A stretch of 64,000 nucleotides of DNA from Phymorhynchus buccinoides (GCA_017654935.2 CM065711.1:31847371-31911370); one strand, 5' to 3'; numbered from the stretch's first letter, positions 20,036 to 32,174 are shown. Numbers and translations: made by a program. Notes: generated from the letters alone by a model not told the origin.

Positions 20036-20219
20036 GGGTGGGGGGATAGGAGTTAGAATAACAAATCTATCATCTAGTTTGAATCTGCCATCAATTTCGG
20101 CAGAAATGTTTGATTTTATAAGACTGTGGTTCCGGATGACAAGATGTCCGATCCTGAAGACCTTCCATCAGCTTTTCTAATCCTGATTTCAGGAGCATGC
20201 CTGAACTCCTTTCTTCTTC

Positions 20220-20555
20220 TGCATTCCCATGCCATACGGCCATAATGGGTAAGGTACGTATGTGTCCGGTTTTCAGTTTTTCACTGGTCTCCCCGCTGCG
20301 TACAGCCGACGCATTCTGATTTCGGAGGAGCTCAAAGGAGGTAAATTATTTGGAAGATTTTTTGAAAAATGACAGGAGAATGGGCCAATGAGGCAGAAAG
20401 ATAGTAGATGACAGAAAGCAAAGGGAAAAGGCTGAGTCAAAGAGAGAGATTAGAGGAAGTTTCAAGCACAGAACTTCCAGAAGGTGGGGGAACTATTTTT
20501 ACGAAAGACCCCCCCCCCCCCCCCCCCCCCCCCCCGGGCATCCCCACGGGGAGGA
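20220..20555 (-). repeat. Dispersed repeat family G, copy 2 (reverse)
   Basis: Reverse orientation of the 14334 copy: TCCGGTTTTCAG, CGGAGGAGCTCAAAGGAGGT, AACTTCCAGAAGGTGGGGGA. It ends in a poly-C run (20510-20535). Confidence 0.78.
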
Positions 20556-20753
20556 CTTTCAACCATGTTCACATTTCAGGCAAAACTTGCTTCAAAGTCC
20601 AGGGATGAAAACTTCTGCCCCTCATTTAGGATTTGACTTTACCTCGTGTGTTCTGTGGCCGCGTGCAAGCGAAATTTGTGACTAGCCCAAGCTAAGATTG
20701 AGGTGGTGAAATTGAGCTTTGAGCGTATTGAGCTTTACGGTAATGAGCTTTAA

Positions 20754-21271
20754 TTCTTCTACTACCGTCGGCGGGTTGACCCGCCGGTTTACCGTATACC
20801 GTTGCTAGCCATGGGCGGGTTTGACGCCAGATACTAGGGAAACCCCGGTGTCCCCCTTTGCGCTATTTATATCAAGTGACATCACATCCTTTACTTCCGT
20901 GACATGCGCAGTTCACTCAGGGAAAGCACAACCTTCCGCCATCTTCATTTGTAGGCTAAATTTTGTGGTTTTCGACGATGGAAACTGACAACTTTTGGCG
21001 TGAACCTCTACAAGATGGCGATAGTGCCGACGAAGCATTTACTGTGGAAAAAGTGGCAGAATCTGAACTTAGGCGAATCAAAAAGAGCATCGAAAGTGTT
21101 GAAACGATCTTGGGTTTGCAGCAGCAGATCGACACAGGTAAATTTAGTGATGATTCGAGCGAGTATTTTTTTAATGAATTTTTAAAGTGAGTGTGCGAAA
21201 ATCAGTGCAGCAGCAAAAATTACTTGGTGCGCAACAGTAAACAGTCTAAGTAATACTTGGTAGTAGAAGAG
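20754..21271 (+). mobile_element. TTAA-flanked element with METD... reading frame, copy 2
   Basis: Inverted ends TTCTTCTACTACC and GGTAGTAGAAGA. TTAA on the left; mutated TTAC on the right. The flanking duplication ACGGTAATG(A/C)GCT is visible on both sides. Same element as 8568-9100 in the opposite orientation and more complete. Confidence 0.82.
20978..21190 (+). CDS. Putative piggyBac-like transposase N-terminal remnant, copy 2
   Basis: 70 codons beginning METDNFWREPLQDGDSADEA, then VEKVAESELRRIKK and ending FFNEFLK. The start and end match the 8651-8863 frame. No DDD catalytic residues, so at most a leftover first exon. Whether it is ever translated is unknown. Confidence 0.42.
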   Translation: METDNFWREPLQDGDSADEAFTVEKVAESELRRIKKSIESVETILGLQQQIDTGKFSDDSSEYFFNEFLK

Positions 21272-21927
21272 TTACGGTAATGCGCTATAAAAGTTTCCTA
21301 AATAAATAAATAAATTCAAAAACCTTGTATCTCAATTTTGGTAGTTTTGAGAAAAAGGTTTAAAATATTAACCGCATTGACCACAATTGATTAACTATGA
21401 TGAATATGTTGTTCAAGACATTGCGAGTTTAGTCCTGCAATATGTTAAAATTACTTTACAAAATTTGTTTAAGACTTGAAAATACGAGGTTTTTGTCCTT
21501 AAGTAGATCTGAATTTGGGACTTACGAGTTTTTCTTCCATTTTCACAACATTTACCCCAGATAGAAAGTCGTTAGAGATACGAGCTTTTGGTGGAAGGTG
21601 GCGGGAAAAATGAGAGAGCTGACTCAACCCCCCCCCCCCAAATCGAGATATACGAGTTTTTGAATTTCACCGACGATATGAATAATCCTTGCTTGAAGTG
21701 TTGACAGTGTATGAATAATCCATTTACAAATGTGAAGCATGAGGGCATTAAAACTATATATGAAGAATTTGCTGACGTTTTGCAAACTTTGCTTTTCTGA
21801 AGAGGAGTGAATGTTGTTCTTTTTCAATCAAGTGAGCTATGACCAGGACTTCCACATAACAAAATACTAAGCTACTATTCCGGAAATACGGGCTGTTTCT
21901 GTGTTCCTAAGCGATAAGGGCATAGGG

Positions 21928-22205
21928 GGTAAGGTACATGTGTCCGGTTTTCAGTTTTTACTGGTCTCCCCGCTGCATTCAGCCGGACACATTCCGATTT
22001 CGGAGGAGCTCAAAGGAGAAAATTTGGACGATTTTTCTTTTTAAAAGGCAGAAGAATGGGCTGACAAGTCAGAAAGATAGTAGATGATAGAAAGGAAAAG
22101 GCAGAGTCAAAGAGAGACGGATTAGAGGAAGTTACAAGCACAGAACTTCCAGAAGGTGGGAGAACTATTGATACAAAAGACCCCCGGTATCTCCACAGTA
22201 AAAAA
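21928..22205 (-). repeat. Dispersed repeat family G, copy 3 (reverse)
   Basis: TCCGGTTTTCAG, CATTCCGATTTCGGAGGAGC, GGCAGAGTCAAAGAGAG and AACTTCCAGAAGGTGGGAGA landmarks of the family. Confidence 0.78.
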
Positions 22206-22431
22206 AATCCAGGCAAAACTTTGTTCATAGTGGAGATGCCCTGCCCAGGATACGTCCTCTCTCTTTCCGGGACAGGAAAACGTAAAGGCAGTAAGTGACG
22301 GGGCCAACAAATCCCGTGTGGTGCAGCACTAAAGATGCTGCCACACTGCATACGACCCGATGGTGACCTTTGTGAGGCTTGATTCTCCTGAAATTCTACT
22401 GTCTGAACACATTGGTGACGGGTCGCAACTA

Positions 22432-22645
22432 GGGGAAGACGGGGTAAAAAGCGCATGGGCGGGTAAGAAGCCCACCCCAATTATCTCATGAAATGAAGCA
22501 AATTTCAGTCACATTTTGCCCATGAGACGAGCGTTAATGTTTAGCATTCGTCTCATGGGCAAATTTGACTGAAATTTTCTTTATGTCATCAGATAATTGG
22601 GGTGGGCTTCTTACCCGCCCATGCGCTTTTTACCCCGTCTTCCCC
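22432..22645. mobile_element. TA-flanked foldback MITE, GGGGAAGACGGGG family, copy 1 (214 bp)
   Basis: Arms of about 95 nt, starting GGGGAAGACGGGGTAAAAAG, are inverted around a short centre; TA lies on both sides. Identical in length to the copy at 23824-24037. No coding capacity. Confidence 0.92.
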
Positions 22646-22838
22646 TACAGTAGGAACTGCAGTGCATTCTGTGTGGACGGGTCGCGACTACAGTAGGATC
22701 ACGGTATAAGGTACAAAACTCTTGTGTTATTTTCCAGTACAGAACAGGTTGTTCTGTGAGTTGTTTCCCTTGTTCGATTCCGTTTCTCGAATTCCCTTGG
22801 TTTCGATGTACAATTTGACAGCAATTAGTGATGAAAAA

Positions 22839-23080
22839 TGGCATATAAACGAAGTCTTACGAGAGAGGACATTCTTCAACTGCTTGACTTGGATGAACCT
22901 GACGACAGGGACCCAGAATTTGTTTTTTTCTGACTCTGAAAGCGACGAAAGTAGTGAGGATGATTGTGAAACTAGTGACAGTGTGCCTGTGGCTTCGACA
23001 AGTCAAGAGACTGAGTCTATTGGTCGTGGGAGGGGGTGTCGTCGAATGCAGCCATGTGTGGGGGGGCATGTAAACAATGA
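22839..23080 (+). pseudogene. piggyBac-like transposase N-terminal fragment, frameshifted
   Basis: ATG at 22839 opens MAYKRSLTREDILQLLDLDE, then PDDRDPEF. After a T-run frameshift (around 22920) the frame continues SDSESDESSEDDCETSDSVP and ends GRGRGCRRMQP. An acidic Ser/Asp/Glu-rich stretch before a GRGRG segment is characteristic of piggyBac-type transposase N-termini. The catalytic domain is absent. Identification is from composition and layout, not from a catalytic motif. Confidence 0.5.
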
Positions 23081-23823
23081 ATCGTTCCCGTTTTTCAAGT
23101 CGGCATGTAAAAAGCGTTATTCCTATCAACTTATAAATTACATATGCGAATTAAACAGCCTTTTTTCAGTAAGTAACCAAAATTTGGTCGCAAAAGGACA
23201 TCATTCAGCTTCGTAAGACGCGTTTGTTTACAACCACTCAATTTCTAGGAGTAGTACCGCGGCAGGCTCGGGCCTGCACTGAGAATTGGCTGAGGCAGCG
23301 TCAGTCACAATAATGTTAACTGAATCTGATGAAATCCTACTCGTTTTCTTCACTACATGTCGCCGCCCGCATGCAATACAGACGTAAGTCGAATGACGTC
23401 ACTTCACATGAGGAATGGAAAACTCAATATTTTGGTCATTTCAGGCCACATAACGTCATTTTTTGTTCCTTTAGCGTCACCATCGGTGTTTTTTCTTTGC
23501 AAATTGTTGTTTTACAGCTTTGTTAGATGATGCAGCTTGTCTGGATCAACTGGTAAGTCCAACACATCGAAGATGACCAATTTGTAGTTAAGTCTGTATT
23601 GCATGCTGACAGCGATATGCAGTCCCCCCCGTACACGAATTTGATGACATATCTGAGTATTTTTGTATCAGACATTTGATTTAATTTGCGTTTTGAGTAT
23701 AGTGAGCGAAAACAAGTAGACTGAAGTATTTCACGTGACTCGTGACTCCCAGACGTCGTCGCAATCGGATCGCGTTTGGATTGAATGGTATGCAGTGGGT
23801 CGCTGGGTCACCCAAGAGTCCTA

Positions 23824-24037
23824 GGGGAAGACGGGGTAAAAAGCGCATGGGCGGGTAAGAAGCCCACCCCAATTATCTCATGAAATAGACAGTTTCAGTT
23901 AAAGTTGCCCCCATGAGACGAATGCTAGACATTAACGCTCGTCTCATGGGCAAAATGAGACTGAAATTTGCTTCATTTCATGAGATAATTGGGGTGGGCT
24001 TCTTACCCGCCCATGCGCTTTTTACCCCGTCTTCCCC
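23824..24037. mobile_element. TA-flanked foldback MITE, GGGGAAGACGGGG family, copy 2 (214 bp)
   Basis: Same arms and length as 22432-22645, only 1.2 kb away, with TA on both sides. The centre is in the opposite arrangement, GACGAATGCTAGACATTAAC versus its complement-like order in copy 1. Confidence 0.92.
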
Positions 24038-24189
24038 TACTCTTATTCAATCAACCAAAAACGAAGCTGTTAACTCGGCGTTCCACCGCTCTGCAAAATT
24101 GATCATCATACAGCTCTACCTCTTTACTGGTGGCCCAGCTTGAAAACAATCAACCACAAACCATTTGAATGAATTGTGCTCCCATCGGG

Positions 24190-24590
24190 AGGTAGGGGGG
24201 GGGGGGGGGGGGGGGCTCGTACACATAATTCCCCCACCTACTGGAAGTTCTGTGCTTGTAACTTCCTTTAATCTGTCACTTTCTTTGACTCTGCCTTTTC
24301 CCGTTTGCTTACTGTCATCTGCTATCTTTCTGCCTTACCTGTTAAATCCTATAGGACATTGGAAGAGCTTCTAAGTTAGCATGATGCTAAGTCTCATGCT
24401 ATCTCAACGTGAATACAGGCCCTGGTCCATTCTCCTGCCTTTTATTCTATAAATTCTTTCAACAATTTCTCCAGCCGAAGCCGGACATGCTGGGCCTAAC
24501 TATTTCCAAGTTAGGCGCATATAACGGCAGCATGACGCATCTGCGCTCCTATGACATAAAACTGTCTGAGCGAACGAAGAAGAATTGTGC
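24190..24590 (+). repeat. Dispersed repeat family G, copy 4, with a nested insertion
   Basis: Family landmarks in forward orientation. Between CTGCCTTACC and GGTCCATTCTCC about 84 bp (24341-24424) is inserted. That insert matches the right arm of the foldback at 27421-27570 (AGCTTCTAAGTTAGCATGAT). A poly-G run precedes it. Confidence 0.75.
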
Positions 24591-24984
24591 TGGTATGTGT
24601 GCATTATGGGACTGAAGAACTAGAAGCATGCAAGTCATTCTGAACAGTCGTAATTTACACACACACACACACGCACGCATGCGCACACGCACTCCAATCA
24701 GATTTTCGCATCGAAAATGTTCAATTAGAAACAGAACATTCAGCCATTCTCTGGAACGGGATAGGGTTAGGATCAGCCTAGGGTTATTGTCATGAAACTG
24801 AAATAACCAGACTGAGATTGAGAGTGGTAAACATGATTCAAGCAAAACGCACAATGCGTTAGATTGCAAAGCTTATCAAAAACAACATAATTCATACGCA
24901 AGGAAGAGAATATTTTGAATATTATTAACAATTTTTATTGTTTATGCATGACGGGCAACAATCTAACATTGAGTATAACGATTA

Positions 24985-25240
24985 TGCACCATGGAAACTA
25001 ACGTTAATTAAACAACATTATGCACCAAACATCGAGTCATCATTTGCATATGATTTACATGAAATGCAAAACGGTCATATGCATCAAACATCAAGTTATT
25101 ATTTCCATATGATTTACATAAAATGAAGTCATATGCACCAAACATTGAGTTGTTATTTGCATATGATTTACATAAAATGAAGACGGTCATATGCACCAAA
25201 CATCGAATCATTTGCATATGATTTACATAAAATGTATACA
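24985..25240. repeat. Minisatellite, ~55 bp AT-rich unit
   Basis: Four to five units of TATGCACCAAACATCGAGT, TCATTTGCATATGATTTACA and AAATGAA(G)ACGGTCA. The surrounding 24600-25620 is AT-rich with no gene recognised. Confidence 0.85.
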
Positions 25241-25621
25241 TTTACATACATCCTTTGAAAAAGAGCATTTGCTAAGCTAACACACTACAAAAAAATTAGT
25301 TTCCTGACAACACGCCATTTGCATAACTCAAATATTCATACAAGTCATATTCAAATGGTTTTTTTCTAATGCAAAGCAGAAAAAACCCATCAGTTATTAA
25401 TTTTAACATACTAAAATGTTCATTCTTGCAAATGGAAAACAAACATAACAGATTTGCATTCTAACGTACTAAAAAATAGTTAAGCTTGCAAATGCAAAAT
25501 TAAAAAAAAGTAACTCTTTGTAAAATCATACAGACATATAATATGTAGAGAATGTTCGCACAGAGAGATTCCAAAGTAAGACTAGCTCTACACACACACT
25601 ACACCATACTTCTCTTCTTCA

Positions 25622-25930
25622 TTCCCAGGCCATATGGCCATAATGAGTAAGGTACATATGAGTCCGGTTTTCAGTTTCCACTGGTCTCCCCGCTGCGTAC
25701 AGCCGACACATTCCAATTTCGGAGGAGCTCAAGGGAGAAAAGTTAATTGGAAGATTTTTTGGAAAAAAGGCAGGAGAATGGGCCACTAAGTCAGAAAGAT
25801 AGCAGATGATAGAAAGCAAAGGGAAAAGGCAGAGTCAAAGAGAGTGGCAGATTAGAGGAAGTTACAAGCACAGAACTTCCAGAAGGTGGGGGAACTATTT
25901 TATGAAAGACCCCCCCGGTATCCCCACGGG
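25622..25930 (-). repeat. Dispersed repeat family G, copy 5 (reverse)
   Basis: Same landmarks as the other reverse copies, ending AACTTCCAGAAGGTGGGGGA and GGTATCCCCACGGGGAG. Confidence 0.8.
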
Positions 25931-26083
25931 GAGCTACACCATACAACGCTCACATTTTAAATTTTGTTAAAATCATCTTGGAACATGTTTACAAAACCGT
26001 ATTACAGCAGATCTTTTGAGAGCAACAGTCATAAGTCATTTATGCTGGAACTAAGCTCGCTCTCTCTCTCTCTCTCCTTTCTT

Positions 26084-27065
26084 AGTTAGTCTGTTATAGT
26101 CCCGTCAACAGCTATGGTTATCTCAGGACTGTCACAGCGTAAAGTTCGACCACGCATACCAAAACACACAACGATTCTTAACAACGTCCCAAAACCTGAA
26201 AAAAAAGTACAATTCACGACATGGCATCTTCATCATTGTACCCTATAGCTCATAATTTCACACAGTGCTGGAAACGTTGAGCCACTCTACTCTACTTATT
26301 AGATCCAGGTTTTAAAAAAACAGTAAAAAAGGATAACAAACACATCCTAGTAACAACAAAAATATATTAAAAAAGGCCATAATTATAGGCAAATATGCAC
26401 TGCAGAGTGGGCAACATGTGCCCACTCAAACGCGCATGGTCTCGCGCGTGAAAGCTAGTGAACAACAAAAAAAAGCAGCTGGCATGTCATAAATTTGTAA
26501 ATGAGGGTGGAGAGAATGAAACATGGGGATGAGGGGCAGTACTCTTAGATTAAAGCTCCCCCACCACGACAAGGTGGAAGCCCGCGGGGGGAGCTCTCAT
26601 TTCTTAGCGAGTAGAATTACGTATTTAAAATCATAAGAGGAACGTTAGTTAGTTAGTCTATAAAAGTCCCATCAAGAGCTGTGGATATCTCAGGACTGTC
26701 ACCGCGTAAAGTTCAACCACATATAGCAAGACACAAATCAATGATTCTTAACAACGTACAAAACCTGAAAACATAAAAAATATACAACAAATTAAAACAG
26801 TCGAAATTAAAACCCAAAATAAAAGGTTTAATAAAAATTTGATTTGTTTTGCTCTGTGTTTTTTGTTACTAAACCTTTTATTTTGGGTTTTAATTTCAAC
26901 TCTATTTTAATTTGTTGTGAATTGCATTGAACCCAGCAGTCTTCGTTTCTTCAAATGCCATTAAAAAGATAGTACAATTCATAACATGACACTTCCCTCA
27001 TTGCACCCTATAGCACATCATTCCAGACAGTGCTGGAAATCTCAGCCATTCCGCTCTATTTATCG
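26084..27065. repeat. Diverged direct duplication (26084-26310 and 26648-27065)
   Basis: Both blocks share GTTAGTTAGTCT, ATCTCAGGACTGTCAC, GCGTAAAGTTC, GATTCTTAACAACGT and CAGTGCTGGAAA. The second is split by a foldback (26785-26918) plus about 50 bp. Identity of the repeat unknown. Confidence 0.7.
26785..26918. mobile_element. AT-rich foldback element
   Basis: Arms built from CAACAAATTAAAACAG and AATTAAAACCCAAAATAAAA pair with the right side (TTTTATTTTGGGTTTTAATT and TTTTAATTTGTTG). It interrupts the second block of a direct duplication. Confidence 0.75.
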
Positions 27066-27067
27066 AG

Positions 27068-27412
27068 TCATGGGGCGAGTTTCTCTAGATAACGGTCGCC
27101 GCGCGAATAACGCTTACGCCAAACGGGGCCTAAGAAACACTTTAGAAAGCGTTTGCGGAAGAATATTACAAGCTCTTGTCCGAGTGGTCAATTTTTTTTT
27201 TTTTTTTAAACAAACTGTAATGGACCAATCAACAACAAGAACCGTATTCACCCCCTACTAGTTCCAGATAGTTTGCCGCTTGTCACCCTTCGACTGAGAG
27301 CAAAACGCCATGCGAACAATCGGCAAACGAAGGGTGTTTCTTAGACCGTTTTTGCCGATTTGAGCGAGCACAACGAAACGTTAGCCCTTGTGAAACTCGA
27401 CCCAGATCAGTA
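27068..27412. mobile_element. MITE with GGGTCGAGTTTC termini, copy 1
   Basis: Left GGGGCGAGTTTCTCTAGATA and right TTGTGAAACTCGACCC are inverted. Internal TCGGCAAACGAAGGGTGTTT and GTTTTTGCCGATTTG are shared with 35212-35797. A poly-T run lies inside. Confidence 0.75.
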
Positions 27413-27420
27413 AGAGTCCA

Positions 27421-27570
27421 GGGCCTGTATTCACGTTGAGATAGCATGAGACTTAGTATGATGCTAACTTAGAAGCTCTTCCAATGTCCTGTAGAATTTA
27501 ATAGGACTTTTGGAAGAGCTTCTAAGTTAGCATGATGCTAAGTCTCATACTATCTCAACGTGAATACCGT
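27421..27570. mobile_element. Foldback element, ~70-nt arms
   Basis: GTATTCACGTTGAGATAGCA on the left pairs with TGCTATCTCAACGTGAATAC-type sequence on the right. The loop reads GTCCTGTAGAATTTAATAGG. A right-arm-only copy lies in 24341-24424. Confidence 0.88.
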
Positions 27571-27690
27571 CCCAGATCAATAAAGGGAAAACTAAAGCTA
27601 TTGAGGGGGAGATGGTTCATGGGGTAAGCCCACAACAGAAGCAACATTTTCCTTCTTTAACTCTTCTAGTCGGTAACGTCATGTATGTTT

Positions 27691-28620
27691 CAGGCATGAA
27701 AGTGGGGACAGATCAAAAAAGAGGAAAACAAATTTTGTCATGAAACTTACTGTTCCCCCAAAAAGAGGAGATTTTTTCAGCCGAGAAACCCGGATTTTCA
27801 CCTAACATCAGGGAGGCAGAACGTTCCCCAAAAAATTTGTTCCGGCACAAACATCTTTCAGGCATGAAAGAATGAGATTTTTGCAGCCGAGAAATCCTTC
27901 CACCCCGATTTTCACCTAACATCTAAAGTTTTGTTGGGCGGGGGTGGGAGAACGTTCCCAACATTTTTTTTCCAGCCGAATTTTCAGCTAACTAACGTCA
28001 GAAGTTTTGTTCAGCGGGGAGGGTGGCTAATCTATTCCAAAAATTTGGTCGGCACAAATATCCTTCCATCCACATTTTCAGCTAACATCGCTACTTTTGT
28101 TGAGCGGGAGCTACTCATTTCGCCTTCCTTCGCACAAATGAAGCGAGTGAGCTAAAGCGACTTCCGGTTAACCAGTTTGAGAATCGCCAAATAGAGACTT
28201 GTAGATATAAGAATACGGCAAGATCGGTCCTTTACTTCTATGGCTCCAACCCACCTGCATGCGCATCTCGACCCTTCCAACGGAAGTGTCGCCATCTTAG
28301 TCCTTATTTGTGTGTAAACAAAGTGAAAATGTTATTTAAATGTGTAAAGAAAACATCCAGATGTTATAAATACAATTTAGATGTTTCGAATTGGAACAGC
28401 CAAATACGCAGCATCGATCTAGCATTTTTTAAACAAAGGTAAGGACTAAGATGGCGGTCTCCCATAATATGGCACTCCTTGTGGCCGGATATGACGACAC
28501 GTGGGTACCAGCCATACAAACATTTTTTGAAAAAACAAAATTCAGCAGATTTTTTTTTCTGCGGAAGTTTTGAAAAAATTCGGCGGATTTTCCGCGAAAA
28601 GCGGAATTCTTTCATGCCTG
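27691..28620. mobile_element. MITE-like element with CAGGCATGAAAG termini, copy 2 (930 bp)
   Basis: Terminal CAGGCATGAAAG and CTTTCATGCCTG with a 6-bp duplication ATGTTT (27685-27690, 28621-28626). It shares GGTTAACCAGTTTGAGAATC and ACTTGTAGATATAAGAATAC with copy 1 in reverse order. It contains a second internal CAGGCATGAAAGAATGAG, so it may be two copies fused. Confidence 0.82.
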
Positions 28621-28698
28621 ATGTTTTGACGTTCTTCGATGTCCATTACATCTCAACTGGGAAGTGGCTATTTTTTTCTCGAGTGTGCATGCACTGTT

Positions 28699-29152
28699 TT
28701 AACCCTTTCACCGCCAGTGTCGCATTTCTGCACCACACTGATTGAACACCCTTGTCACTGAAAGGTCTGCACCAAATTAGGATCTGTTATCCAATGACTT
28801 ATTTAACCCTTTCACCGCCAGTGTCGCATTTCTGCACCACACTGATTGAACACCCTTGTCACTGAAAGGCCTGCACCAAATTAGGATCTGTTATCCAATG
28901 ACTTATTTAACCCTTTCACCGCCAGCCATTTTTCGGCCAAAAAATACCCTTAAACCTAACTGGGTAGAGAAAAAAAATTCTCTGCAATATTGAGAATTCC
29001 TCTGTGACATATGTAACATCAGGCCCATCCCCACCTCCCCAAATCAAGACAACAGGGTCTCCAGACAACAGGCTCTGACCTGATGCCCTCTAGTGACATG
29101 GGTGTAAAACCAATGTGGTGACAAAAGTCGACATTGGCGCTGAAAGGGTTAA
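28699..29152. mobile_element. piggyBac-like TTAA MITE cluster with 104-bp tandem units
   Basis: TTAA at 28699, 28803 and 28907 mark two 104-bp units (each CCCTTTCACCGCCAGTGTCG... ending ATGACTTA) and then a complete 238-bp element (28911-29148) closed by TTAA at 29149-29152 with the inverted end CTGAAAGGG. The repeated half-elements each start at a TTAA. Confidence 0.85.
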
Positions 29153-29198
29153 CATATGGTATACACATCTGCATTGTTAAACAATTTGGGACTTAACT

Positions 29199-29406
29199 CA
29201 GACCTGTTCACTCTACTCTTTTCGAGTAGTGTTCTACTTAATTTGGACCTCTACTACTCTTCAAAATTGAAAATAATGCTCTAATTACTCATTTTCAGTG
29301 AACATTATTTGATGGTTTAATGAAGAGGACTACTCATTTCACACCAAAACTACTCATTTCAGGTATCCAGACTACTCAAGACTTGTGTAGGGGGTAAACA
29401 GGTCTG
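29199..29406. mobile_element. MITE with CAGACCTGTT termini, copy 2
   Basis: CAGACCTGTTC and AACAGGTCTG ends. The body (TTTTCGAGTAGTGTTCTACT, CTACTCAAGACTTGTGTAGG) matches 3643-3862. No clear target duplication remains. Confidence 0.85.
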
Positions 29407-29522
29407 TAATAATAACTGGTGTTGCACTGCCTTCGGGCATTGCCTCCAGGATCGTTCCCACCATCTTTATATCTACTGATGTCCCATATGTGTCTGTTCC
29501 GGACCGGGGGGACGTTAAGCAG

Positions 29523-29694
29523 AATTTCATCATTATCCAATGACTATATGTTGTTAACTTTAGGAGATAACAAGGAAAGGCCTTATTTTTGAGACATGTC
29601 ACAAGAGGTATTTCGCAGTGTTTCAGACACCAACTTTTCAAAACCCTGGCAAGTTTGACAGCCAAAAATGGCTGGCGGCGAAAGAGTTAACAGC
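29523..29694. mobile_element. piggyBac-like TTAA MITE, right-half fragment
   Basis: Ends in ATGGCTGGCGGCGAAAGAGTTAA and contains AGACATGTCACAAGAGG. The left half is missing or replaced. Confidence 0.65.
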
Positions 29695-29699
29695 AGAAA

Positions 29700-31748
29700 C
29701 GGTGACAAAAGATTTTTTTTTTTTAAACATGGCAGGGTGCTTGGCGGTGAATGTCTTTGCAATTGGTGGGAGTGTAGAGTGTTGTACTGGGCAAATGTAT
29801 TTGTCCATGGTGCTAACCCAATGACTCCCAACCATTCAAACCGAGAATCGATCCCAGTCCCCAGAGAGAAGGGAATTAACTCCGAACGTCACAGCAAATC
29901 TTTTCATTCAAAAAATCACCCAGAATAAAGTCTAACTCACATTTCATTTCTGAAAGATGCATATTGAATAGCAATGATGATATTTGCATTCGAAAGCTAA
30001 CACACTGTCACACAACAAACCATGAATTAGGGAAACAAATCCATCATGGCACTCCGAGCATCGCGCCGAGTCAATACTGCGCATGTCACGTGGAAAGAAA
30101 AAAAAAATTGTGTCACTTTGAAAAATCCGTTAAAAAAGACTAGTGGCTGCTTTCCCTTGCTGTAAAAGCCAGAAACGGATCAATGAGACTCAGGTAAAGG
30201 AAGCACTAACTTAGTATATTGCATTGTGGGTAGGGCAAAAGTGAAAGTGAAACTACTAGACCTGCTGTTCAGCGGGCGCGATCGGGCGTTACGCGAACCA
30301 GACAACGACCGTTTTTTGGAGGTTCAAATGTCTTGGGGGGTCTCGGAGGGTTAATTGAATAAACCACACATGACCCCAAAACACAACATCCTTAAAATTC
30401 TGTCACACATAACAAAACACAAAAAGAAGAAGAGGACAACTTTGAACATGAACAAAATAAAGCGCGCATCTTTGGAATCAAACTCCCAAGAATTAAGAAA
30501 AAAGTAAGCCTATCTGTTGGCACCAATGCCGTGACTTAAACGGAATGTTTGCATGCAGCAGTCTTTCAATACATTTTCTCACCAACATCATCATCGATTA
30601 GCTACAAACTATTCACACAAACGCAAGACAGAGAAAATAATTTGCCTGATTTTTTTTGTTTGTCAATTCACTGTCTCTCTGTCTCTCGTGAGTTTCAACC
30701 AGTATTTGCATCTAATCACTTTAAAAATAATAAGCAGTGAAAATGTCTGCACATTTTTTTACGGAGGGAATCGGGAGGCAAAGCTGCCATAGAAAAATCT
30801 ATAAATAACGCCAAAAAGAAAAATGTATGAACATTATTTGCATTCAAAGATACAGCTCAATTTTGCTTTAAAAATTGCATTAGAAGTTGAAGCAGGAAGT
30901 GTTGACAAAATTTATATCAAAAATTGAAATGGACCTTTGTTGAAAATTATTTGCATTAAAACATTGAAGCAGTTTGGGGACAAACCTGAGTAAGCATACA
31001 TTGTAAATGTCGTTCCAAACTGCATTTAAACACGTTAGAAGTTTCAGCATGAAAAAAGAAGTGTTTGCCAATTCGCTTGCATTTTTTCTTTCATTTAGAT
31101 AGCATTGTCAGCTTTTTCTATAAGTTTGCATCTGCATAGATTATCAAATACCCAATACATTTAGTCCACTTGTGTTCTCTGACACACATGCACACACACA
31201 CACACAGTCACAAACACATGCAATTACACTCGAACAACAGTCACACACAAACACAGTCACACACACTTCTTCCAACAAAAAACCAGCGAGTAAGAACAAA
31301 ATAGAGATATGCCAAGTTCAGCTTTACAATCATCCAAAGTTTTGTTGAGCAGGGAAGAAGGGAGTTCCGGACAGAAGGGGCACTGACAGAAAACGAACAT
31401 TCACCATATGCCTAAGTTCGCCCCAAATCACAAAATTCGCATCACTGATTACAAAACTTCCAATGTTTTCATGAAGTCTCATCACAGAGATTTTCTGTAC
31501 CGCTCTTAACTCCAAAAACTGGAAGCCGCGAGTTTTGGCACCCTCAAAAACACAAACACAGGATTTCCGGCATGTTCCCAATAATTAGCACCCCTGAATC
31601 TATGCAACAAAATAGCAAAGTGAACAGTGCCAAGAGTAGTTAAAAACATGCGAGTGTGACTCGAAAAACATTGCAACATTCTGCGATGTAAAGTTAAAGT
31701 TTACAGCCACCTATGGCTCAGCAAAAATGATTTTACCAACTAGAACAT
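29700..31748. other. AT-rich intergenic sequence, no gene recognised
   Basis: Two kilobases of AT-rich, probably old repeat sequence with one short CA run (about 31185-31260). No conserved protein, RNA gene or inverted-repeat element identified. Short ORFs are not supported. Confidence 0.55.
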
Positions 31749-31755
31749 AAATATG

Positions 31756-32174
31756 GCCCAGCACCACGAAAGGGACATTAAGTCGCTGGGCTAGTTTCTC
31801 ACAACAGGCTTGCAAAGTCAAAAATCTCATTTTTTGTCAATTTTGAGTTACGGGTATTTTCGTGTTCTCTGACATCTTATATTTCATATTTATAAAGGAC
31901 AATCTTTAATATTGTCTCTAAATGGTCTTATAAGTGTTTTAAAACGAGTAGGTCAATGCATTTTCTTCAGCTAGGCTAGACTTTAGACGGTGTTTTCTCA
32001 AAATGGTCGATGCTCACCCTACGAACTTTAAATGCCCATAATTCTGAAACGGAAAAAAGATACAATAATGGTTCTTGTATCATTAGAAAGAGAATTGTCT
32101 GAAGTTTTCAAATGTATAATTTTCTCAGAATGGTCAGTTTGACACTTAATGTCCCTTTCGTGGTGCGGGGTCAC
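31756..32174. mobile_element. MITE with 7-bp or longer target duplication
   Basis: AGCACCACGAAAGGGACATT on the left and AATGTCCCTTTCGTGGTGC on the right are inverted. AAATATG flanks both sides (31749-31755, 32175-32181), possibly part of an 8-9 bp duplication. Superfamily not assigned. Confidence 0.82.

Noticed and set aside
22722..23216. A 164-codon host gene
   Set aside because: The apparent frame mixes two frames of a frameshifted transposase-like N-terminus; upstream residues before the METs have no support.
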